NCBI GenBank assembly: GCA_030280995.1
Contig: JASXTE010000017.1
Coordinates: forward strand, 10,440,498-10,504,497
Reading direction: 5' to 3'
DNA from: Hemileia vastatrix
Taxonomy: Eukaryota; Basidiomycota; Pucciniomycetes; Pucciniales; Zaghouaniaceae
DNA length: 64,000 bases
The notes under the pieces were generated by a model, which was not told the DNA's origin, ran no database searches, and saw only the letters and a list, made by a program, of their open reading frames with translations. The translations under genes and the position numbers were made by a program. Below, one piece after another: positions 56,864 to 64,000 of this stretch. Each line of letters opens with the position of its first letter. Position 1 is the stretch's first letter.

Positions 56864-59800
56864 TCAGTAGAGATTTAACTTTAATAGATAGTTTTCATGA
56901 GTTGATTTTGGAAGCGATTTAGTTAATAAATCAGCAGCATTGTTAGAGGTAGAGATATATTCAACATTGATTTCTTTGTTATCAACAAGGTCTCGTAACC
57001 ATTGAAGTCAAGATATCATATGACGAGTCCTATGTTGAAATAGTGGATTTTGGGTGAGAGAAATGGCGCCTTGATTATCTCCTAATAAGTTGGTTTGAGT
57101 AATTTTAATTTTGAAATTTTCAAGTAAAGTTTTGAACCAAAGTAAATCTTGTCCACATTCAGTCATCGCCCTATGTTCAGATTCAGTATTTGAAAGAGAT
57201 ACAACTTGTTGTTTACTGGTTCGCCATAGAATAGGACCCAAATGAAAAACAAGACTACCAGATATAGATCTACAATCACTAGTACTATTATGACTAACAT
57301 CAGAAAAACCAGTTACAATATTTAAATTATAATTATCTAATTTACCAAGAGTAATGCCGTAAGTTTTAGTTTGTTTTAAATATCTAACAATATGTTTGAA
57401 GGCATAAACATGCTCATCGGTAGGACAGTTTTAAAATTGAGCAAGTAGACTAGCAGAATAAGCAATGTCAGGACGGGTACATAATACTAAATAATTCAGT
57501 AAACCGACTGCTCTTCTGTAATTAAAATTGGAAGAGAAGATAGTAGAGGCGTTGGGATTAAATTTTAAATTGGTTGAGAGAGGAGTAGAAACTGATCTTC
57601 CATTTTCAAGACCATATTCTTTGATTAGATTTTCAATATATAATTGTTGTGATAAAGTGATGGTTTGTGAGATTTGATTTTGAGTGACTTTCATCCCTAA
57701 TACCCACTTGAGTTCTCCCAGATCTTCCATATCAAAATAACTTTAGATTTTAGATTTGAAGAATTCTACATCAGTACCAGCAATAACTAAATCATCTACA
57801 TGAATAAAAACATAACAGGGATTTTTACTAGAGTTATTACAAAATAAACAAGGATCAGAATTACTAGAAATAAAATATATAGAACTAAAGAATTCAGTAA
57901 TCTTCTTATACCAGAAACGAGGGCTTTGCTTAAGTCCGTATAGTGACTTGATTAGATGTAAACAGGAATTACTTTTTGAGGTTGAATAGCCTTTTGGAAT
58001 TTGTAAATATAAATTTTCTTCAGGTTCACCATGGAGAAAAGCGGATTTCACATCCATTTGATGAATTTCCCAATCATTGAAAGCGGCTATTGATAATAGA
58101 GTACAAAGAGTAGGTAATCTTCCAGTAGGAGCAAAAGTATCATTATATTCAATACCTTCTATTTGAGAAAAACCTTGTACACATAATTGTGCCTTGTATT
58201 TAGTAATGTTGCCATCAGCATCAGTCTTCTTTTTGAAAGTCCATGTAGTACCAAATAAATTTTTATCATTAGTAATATTCTTTCTTCCCAAACTTGATGT
58301 TTTTCAATACTGTTTAGTTCATTTTTGATAGCTTTGATCCATTTTTCTTTGTCGGGAGAATTGATGACTTTGGAGTAATTTTTAGGAGAATCATAAGTAG
58401 TAACTACTAGCTTGACAGGGTTTTTACTACGCCTACTGTAATTAAGTATGTTAGAGCTATCTATATTAGAACTAATATTTTTAGACGGAGGTAAATTTTT
58501 ATCAACCCAAGTGTAATTTTTATAAGAAGGTAATGATGAGGATTCATTTGAAGTAGAGTTAGGAGAGATTTCTGAAGTAAGATTTTGAGTATCATTTTTA
58601 TTATTATTATTATTAATATGAGTATTATTAGATTCAGGATGAATGTAATAGTTATCTAGATCAGGAAAAATTAAAGTATAAGAAGAATTGTCAGATTTCA
58701 AACTAGAAGCTATATAATAAGTATTAAGAAATTTAACATTATGAGTATAAATAACAGATTTTGATTTAGGATTGTAAATTTTATAACTATTATGACAATC
58801 AACATAACCAATAAACATACCATTGAGTCCAGTATTTTCAAATTTACTATGTCTTAACGCAGATGATACATAGTAAATCACATCAGAGCCAAAAGCTTCA
58901 AAATTAGAGTAGTTAGAATTGGTTTTGTCCCACAAGTTAAATGGAGATTGATTATTGGGTAGGTTTAAAGATGGAGTATGATTGAGTAAATATGTATCTG
59001 CATTGATATCTTCAGCCCACCAGGTTCCATCAAGTCCACTTTGAGTAAGTAGACACCTTGCTTTTTCAACTAATGTTCGATTACCTCTATCAGCTATAGG
59101 GTTTTGTTGAGGCATATATGGAGCAGTGAGTAAGTGTTGAATACCATTATCTAAAAGAAAGTTTTCGAATTGATGACTCGTGAATTTGCCCCCATTATCG
59201 GATATTATTTGTTTAATTTTCTTTTCCGTATGATTCTCAACCAGAGTTTTATATTGTTTAAAATAAGTAAAAGCTTCTGATTTATAAGTAAGAAAATAAA
59301 CATGTCGATATTTAGATAAATTATCCACAATCTGATAGAAGTAACGTTTACCACCTATAGACATGGGATTAATGGGACCACATAGGTCCATAGAAATAGT
59401 ATCTAATAAAGAATGAGGTTTTGAAAAGGGACCAGGAAAAGGTAATATATGAGATTTAGAAAAATTACATGATTGACAAGTAAAGTTAGATAAATCTAAT
59501 TTTGGATACATCAACTGTAATAATTTGTTGTTAGGATGTCCAGCTTTGTGATGTATCAGAGCAATATTACTAATGTTATGATTAGTAGCAGAGTAAATGA
59601 AATTGTCATTGAAGGAAAAACTTAGAATATTTCCTCGAGAAGATAATTTAAAAATAATTTCATTTAAATATTTTAAAGAGAAAGATCCATTATCATTACA
59701 GATACTCCATCCATTTTTCAGCACGTCCAAGGCTGATATTAAAGTGGTTTTAACGGATGGTACATAAAGTCCATTAATATTAAATTTTTCTCCATTATTG

Positions 59801-60870
59801 GCTGTAAAGGAAACAATGCCTTGTCCAAGGGCATTAAGCTGTTGTCCATCAGCCATAGTTAAGGTAATATCAGTGGGAGATAAAGATGTAAATAAGGTTT
59901 TGTCATTAAATAATGAATATGAAGCGCCACTGTCCAATATGGCTATTGATTTTGAAAAACTTTCAGTGGTGACGGTTAAAACTTTAGATTTTGCCTCTTT
60001 ATCTTTGCGTCGTTTAAGAAATTCATCTCTCTTTTCAGGATGTAATTGAAAACAGGAACTTTCAGGATGGGAAGCAAGAGGATTATGACGTCCTTTAGTG
60101 CACCATAGTTTGCTCTTGTCGGAATTTTTGTTGTCCACATTAAAAACAGTCCCAGAAGTAGAAGGGTTGGAATGAATCCTTCGAGTAACTTCGGATTCAA
60201 TTTTATCAAATACTCGTTAAACAGTTGGTAAAATATTGGTCGCTTCGTGATTGTTGTACATAAACTGAGCAATAGATTGATATGATTCGGGAAATTTTTC
60301 CAGTAGATAATAAGCAAAAATGCATGAAAAATTATCATTTGTAAACAAATCAGGTGAAACTTCTTTAAGTAAAAGAATGGCTCCTCTAAAATCATCTACA
60401 GAACCCAAAATGTTACTCTCGTTAAATTAAATTTTAAATAGTCGAGTGATTACATGTGAGCAGTTAGGACCAGTGGATGAGGCATAATGATTTTTAATTG
60501 ATTTCCATAGTCCAGAAGGATCAATTTGATCATCATTAACTACAAACTTTCGATGATTGGGTCTGTCCAAAAACATCTTAAGTATATTATCAGTTTGACG
60601 ACGTTGTAAATGATAAATATCTTTAAGTTCTGGATAATTAGGCTCAGAGAAACTTTCATCGAGAAAATAATCAAGATTTCGAACTTTGAGGGCATATTTG
60701 ATATCAACTTTCCAAGTGGCATAATTCTTGTCTGTTAATTTATCGACACCTTTGATTTCAGAGAAATTAGTGTTATCTAAGGAGCTGAGACAAGCATTGG
60801 AATTAATAATAGGAGTAGTAGTTGATTTAGAAGAAGTTTCAGAGGATGCTGTTGAAATAGGAGTGGACAT
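56864..60870 (-). pseudogene. Copia gag-pol polyprotein with several stops and a frameshift
   Basis: The ATG at 60870 begins gag (KLTDKNYATWKVDIKYALKV). Protease motif AILDSGASYSLF follows; then integrase with the HHCC zinc region (HHKAGHPNNK..CQSC), MDLCGP and SDNGGKFTS. The catalytic glutamate in the usual AERxNRT block reads ADRGNRT here. After a frameshift near 58290 come reverse transcriptase (HQMDVKSAFLHGEPEENLYL, YGLKQSPRFWYKK, FIHVDDLVIAG), MEDLGELKWVLGMK and RNase H (SLSNTESEHRAM, LLGDNQGAISL), ending at a TGA at 56864-56866. In-frame stops lie near 60427, 60200, 57729, 57431 and 57008; most are one C-to-T change from CAA or CGA. It would encode the retroelement's full replication machinery; it cannot be expressed intact. 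Confidence 0.93.
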
Positions 60871-60909
60871 TCTTAAGTTGTTAAAAATAGGTTATTGAAT
60901 TTTAATGGA

Positions 60910-60927
60910 GCGCTGGGCCCATAACCC
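60910..60927 (-). other. Primer-binding site for a half-tRNA-iMet primer
   Basis: On the minus strand GGGTTATGGGCCCAGCGC directly follows the 5' LTR. It is complementary to the anticodon arm of initiator tRNA-Met, not to a tRNA 3' end. Drosophila copia is known to prime from such an internal half-molecule; the match implies the same here. Confidence 0.85.
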
Positions 60928-61575
60928 TGTAAAGACTTAAGAATAATAATAATGTTAGTTTTAAATAATAGGACTGGACTGGACACTGAGTAAATTGGAC
61001 AATGAAGAGGACTGGACTGTACAATGGACTGAGAACTGAATTTTACCTTAATAATAATAATAATGTTAGTTTTAAATAATAGGACTGGACTGGACACTGA
61101 GTAAATTGGACAATGAAGAGGACTGGACTGGACAATGGACTGAGAACTGACTGAAAAGAAATATAGTTATAAGATATTGATAATTGGATTTCAGAAACAC
61201 TGTAGCAGAGCATACATACATTTTGCCTTAAGAATAATAATAATGTTAGTTTTAAATAATAGGACTGGACTGGACAATGGACTGAGAACTGACAGAAAAG
61301 AAATATAGTTATAAGATATTGATAATTGGATGCTGCAAAGAGTACAAACGCAAGCATCCTATATAGTGAACCTTTCAGCGTAGATGGAGAAAGAATGAAG
61401 ATTTAGAATATGAATATAGATATTAATAAATCGTCAAGAAAAGAGAAGAATTGAAATAATGTAGATAAAATAACTGATAAATTAAAATTAATTAAAACAG
61501 AATAATTGAAGATTATTTGCTATTAAATTAATAATAAGAAAATATGATTGGCGATAATAATAAATTAACTTGACA
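60928..61575 (-). repeat. Copia 5' LTR (648 bp)
   Basis: Same ends as the 3' LTR, but three internal repeat units of unequal length (starting near 60938, 61050 and 61230), the last with a deletion. Unequal units explain the 73-bp length difference. Confidence 0.93.
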
Positions 61576-61821
61576 CATTTTGCCTATTGTAATTAATTTC
61601 ATCAACAATAATTATTGCGACACATCTAGCGTAAAACGTTTTTACAATTGTACAAGCATACATGACAGGAGATCTTTGACTCTAACCACCACCTTGCACC
61701 TCTCACATGACCTCATTTCTTCACCAATCTTCTGTCTTCTCTTCTCTCCTACCATCAAAACTCCCCTCTTCTGGGAGGTGGTCAGGCGAACTGCCTGACT
61801 TACCCGCCCCCCCTAGGTCGC

Positions 61822-62473
61822 ATGAAACCAAAAAATCACAAGGCCCCTCAAACTGTTGAATACCCACTGGCAAAACTACCTGGTTCTTGCTTGACTAAGC
61901 CAATCATGATATCACCAAACTCTGGAAACCCCTTTCATTCATACCCTTTTACTCAAGCTTTCACCACCCTTTCCCAAGACAAATGTTGTTTGGAACATTT
62001 AAACTCTATCACACATAGTGAATGCGATTACTCCTCAAAAAATCAATGATATTGACAACTTGGAACTCTTGCCTAGTTCTGGTGATCCAACCTCTGGCTC
62101 TATTCCCCCTCCATCTGGTGTGCTCCCCAGTTTGTCTGGTATTTCAGCCTCAATCCTTCCATATTCCCCATCCAATCCCTATCCAATCCATAGATCATCT
62201 CTTCAATAGCTAGTACCCTCTCCTGAAAACCAAGCTTTTGAACCCTGTAATCTTATGGATTCCTCAACAAGCCAAGAAATAGATATCATTGGTGTCTCTC
62301 ATACCTTAGATAGAACTCACATTGCCAGGATAATGAAAAACATACTCCAACATGTTAGGCTGACCTCCTCACAGGAAACTGCAGTGAAAAACAATCTTCT
62401 TCTTGACTTAAATGCTCTTTTTGATCTCCTGGATTATCAATGTCAGGAAGAAGACTCACTACCCCCAGTGTAG
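61822..62473 (+). pseudogene. Broken reading frame of unknown origin
   Basis: A proline/serine-rich frame (MKPKNHKAPQTVEYPLAKLP) to 62049 overlaps a second frame from about 62018 that is closed once by TAG and then continues to 62473 (IARIMKNILQHVRLTSSQET, LLLDLNALFDLLDYQCQEED). The last part looks helical and protein-like, possibly a gag-type leader of a retroelement. No family is recognised. The stop and frame change indicate decay. The flanking GGGGGG/CCCCCC-type tract at 61805-61815 is unremarkable. Confidence 0.35.
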
Positions 62474-63299
62474 AAGAGCTCTTACAGTTGCCTTTATGTA
62501 AGCAGAACCCAGAAAAGTTGGAGAATACAGACAAAACCCCTGTCTTCCTAGAAAATTAAAATAGAATTATCTTAATGCAGCAAAGTAGGACTGAGTTTTT
62601 ACAGCCAGAACATAAGAAAGAAAGGACAGTGATGTTCATAAAAGAAAGAGCATAAAAATTTCAGTCTACTGATGTGTAGAAGTGCTATGAAATCTCTATG
62701 AATTACTCTAATAGAATGGTTAATAATAAAAGAATAATACAATGACTAATTAATTCTAGAAGGTTAATATAAAAATTAGAGCTCCTTTATAATAAAACAA
62801 TGCATTCATCTCAATAAAACAAACTGCTCTTAGAAGTTGTCTTGTTCCACTTTTATCTCAATACATTAAAAATCAAAAATAAGAAAAAAATTAAGGAAAC
62901 TAGAATGACTAAATCTGACTTATTGAATAAATAAAATGTCAGAAATAAAATTCGTCTGCTATTTCATCAATTATTTCTCACACCATCTCACAATGACTAC
63001 CTCTTTTGGTTAGCCAAAATTTCATCATGCCATATCAAGTAATTTCCATATGTTAAGAGTACCATTTTAGTAGCTCTAGTGATTAAGTAAGAGATTGATG
63101 GAGCAATTATTATTTTTAGTTATATACCATGCTCTATTTGTTATTATTCTCCATTGATCTCAATCTTATTTCATTTCGATCATCTAGATAAATTTACTTA
63201 TCTTTAGCAATTTTATATTATTACATTGCCTCTTACAATTAGCATTACAGGTATTGCATTTGTTAGAATCATTTTAAATCATTTATTTAAATCATTAAT
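62474..63299. other. No gene recognised
   Basis: AT-rich DNA between the broken frame and the last Harbinger copy. Confidence 0.45.
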
Positions 63300-64000
63300 A
63301 GGGGGTATAAATGTTCACCGATCCGCAATTAAATTAATTGCGGAAAATAATCTGCATACCCCAATTATCTTCTGCAATTATTTTTGCTAATAATTGGGTT
63401 ATTAGACACTTTACGTGTCAATGTTCACCTCTTATCTGACATTTTTATCCTCAATATTTGATAACCACATCTTGGACAACTTTCTGGATATCCCAGCCTT
63501 CTACCTTGCTGCGCACTTCCATTCTCATCCATCCTGTTCATTCTATCCGCTCAGAATTTCTCCCCATTTCATCTATTTGATTCTTCTCCTTTTCATCTCG
63601 CTATCTCATCTGCTTGTTTCTGCTCCTTTTCATCTTCATTTATAATAACATGCCTCGTCATCCTAGATCTTCTCAAAGGCAGCCATCACCCAGTTGTTCT
63701 TCAATTCCCACTACTTCTTCTTTCCCCCGCTCAGCTGAGAAATCAAAGACTGTTCAATTAAAAAAAGATGAACATCTCATTCTTATCAACTGGCTGAAAA
63801 CCAAATCTAACTATGATTCTTGTTTTGTTACTGAGTATGCCACTAAAGTAGGACGGCCCCCCGCATCAAAAGTTAATGGCTATCTTTTAATGGCAAATGA
63901 ATTACGCACTAAGACCAAGGGAAGGATTGATCTTTTGCCTAAACAGATGTCTGAACGCTTCAAGCATTACCGAGCAAAATACAAGAAGGCAAAGGCTCTT
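63300..64000 (+). mobile_element. Second full-type Harbinger copy, cut by window end
   Basis: Starts AGGGGGTATAAATGTTCACC after AAT and matches 5253-5952 nearly base for base (about one or two differences per 100 bp, including a one-base deletion near 63530). It continues past the window. Confidence 0.93.
63650..64000 (+). CDS. Harbinger Myb/SANT-like protein, 5' part
   Basis: The ATG at 63650 opens a frame identical to the gene at 5604 except for a few residues (for example AEKSK for AKKSK, CFVTEY for CFGTEY, RTKTKG for RNKTKG). It is open to the window end at the KKAKAL segment. It is expected to serve as the DNA-binding partner of a Harbinger transposase. Whether this copy is intact beyond the window cannot be seen. 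Confidence 0.85.
   Translation, partial: MPRHPRSSQRQPSPSCSSIPTTSSFPRSAEKSKTVQLKKDEHLILINWLKTKSNYDSCFVTEYATKVGRPPASKVNGYLLMANELRTKTKGRIDLLPKQMSERFKHYRAKYKKAKAL

Larger units (their letters stand above)
56265..61575 (-). mobile_element. Full-length Ty1/Copia LTR retrotransposon, decayed
   Basis: LTRs 56265-56839 and 60928-61575 both run TGTAAAGACTTAAG..AACTTGACA on the plus strand. A perfect 5-bp CATTT duplication flanks the element (56260-56264 and 61576-61580). The coding strand is minus: the primer site abuts the right LTR (60910-60927), and a purine tract abuts the left LTR (56840-56850). Gene order is gag, protease, integrase, reverse transcriptase, RNase H, which defines Copia. Multiple stops and one frameshift show it is dead. 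Confidence 0.95.

Noticed and set aside
57008..57241. Separate small gene
   Set aside because: It is the RNase H part of the Copia polyprotein, isolated only by in-frame stops.
60910..60927. Possible tRNA gene (anticodon-arm-like sequence)
   Set aside because: Only the anticodon arm matches; no acceptor or T arm surrounds it, and its place next to the LTR identifies a primer site.

Overview
The window looks like a transposon-packed stretch of a basidiomycete genome, most likely a rust fungus (Pucciniales). The evidence is very AT-rich DNA, short GT-AG introns of about 55-100 bp, Tet-like 2OG-Fe(II) dioxygenases, a Plavaka/Tnp2-type transposase, Copia and Ty3-type retroelements, a PIF-Harbinger family and a fungal WOPR (Gti1/Pac2) regulator. 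No bacterial, organellar, rRNA, tRNA or CRISPR features were found. Gene models below were spliced by hand from the raw sequence.

Central result: positions 2883-35328 appear to be one giant cut-and-paste DNA transposon of 32,446 bp. It has 40-bp terminal inverted repeats (37/40 matching) that start CACCAC and each end in a perfect 22-bp palindrome. It is flanked by a 3-bp AAA target-site duplication. It sits inside a minus-strand Ty3-like gag gene: the gag N-terminal part lies at 37117-35332 and the C-terminal part plus protease at 2882-1990. Removing the element and one TSD copy rejoins gag in frame. Inside are a Plavaka/CMC-type transposase (26463-29824, C-terminus damaged), a Tet/JBP-like dioxygenase with intact catalytic residues (16812-17944), an SNF2-type helicase with one stop codon (32154-34433), an intact five-exon gene of unknown function (18743-21173), and two divergent members of one unknown family sharing an intron position (24358-26035 and 30900-32021). 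Two unusual non-coding blocks are also present: a chain of about eleven unrelated perfect or near-perfect hairpins (14280-14989) and a lattice of about 19 palindromes with alternating ~103/~85-bp spacing (22207-24143). A 5.5-kb defective PIF-Harbinger element (5253-10755) is nested in the giant element and carries its own Tet-like dioxygenase remnant.

Right of the giant element come the 5' part of the interrupted retroelement (to about 38.7 kb), a duplicated AT-rich block, a 169-bp CACTA-type MITE (40809-40977) and a 6.1-kb non-autonomous CACTA-type element (41053-47138) filled with A-rich microsatellites and a nested Harbinger MITE (45529-45950). A less repetitive segment (about 48.5-55.4 kb) holds the only probable host gene, a three-exon WOPR-domain regulator (52065-53507), between two copies of a poly-T foldback element. 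A complete but decayed Ty1/Copia retrotransposon follows (56265-61575, LTRs, TSD CATTT, half-tRNA-iMet-type primer site, minus strand). Then come a broken unknown reading frame (61822-62473) and the start of another, nearly identical Harbinger copy that runs off the window (63300 onward).

Working hypothesis: the giant element carries a DNA-modification/chromatin module (Tet-like dioxygenase plus SNF2 ATPase) next to its transposase and large palindromic cis-structures. Kinetoplastid JBP2 joins the same two activities in one protein. The grouping is seen in the sequence; the shared function is inference.
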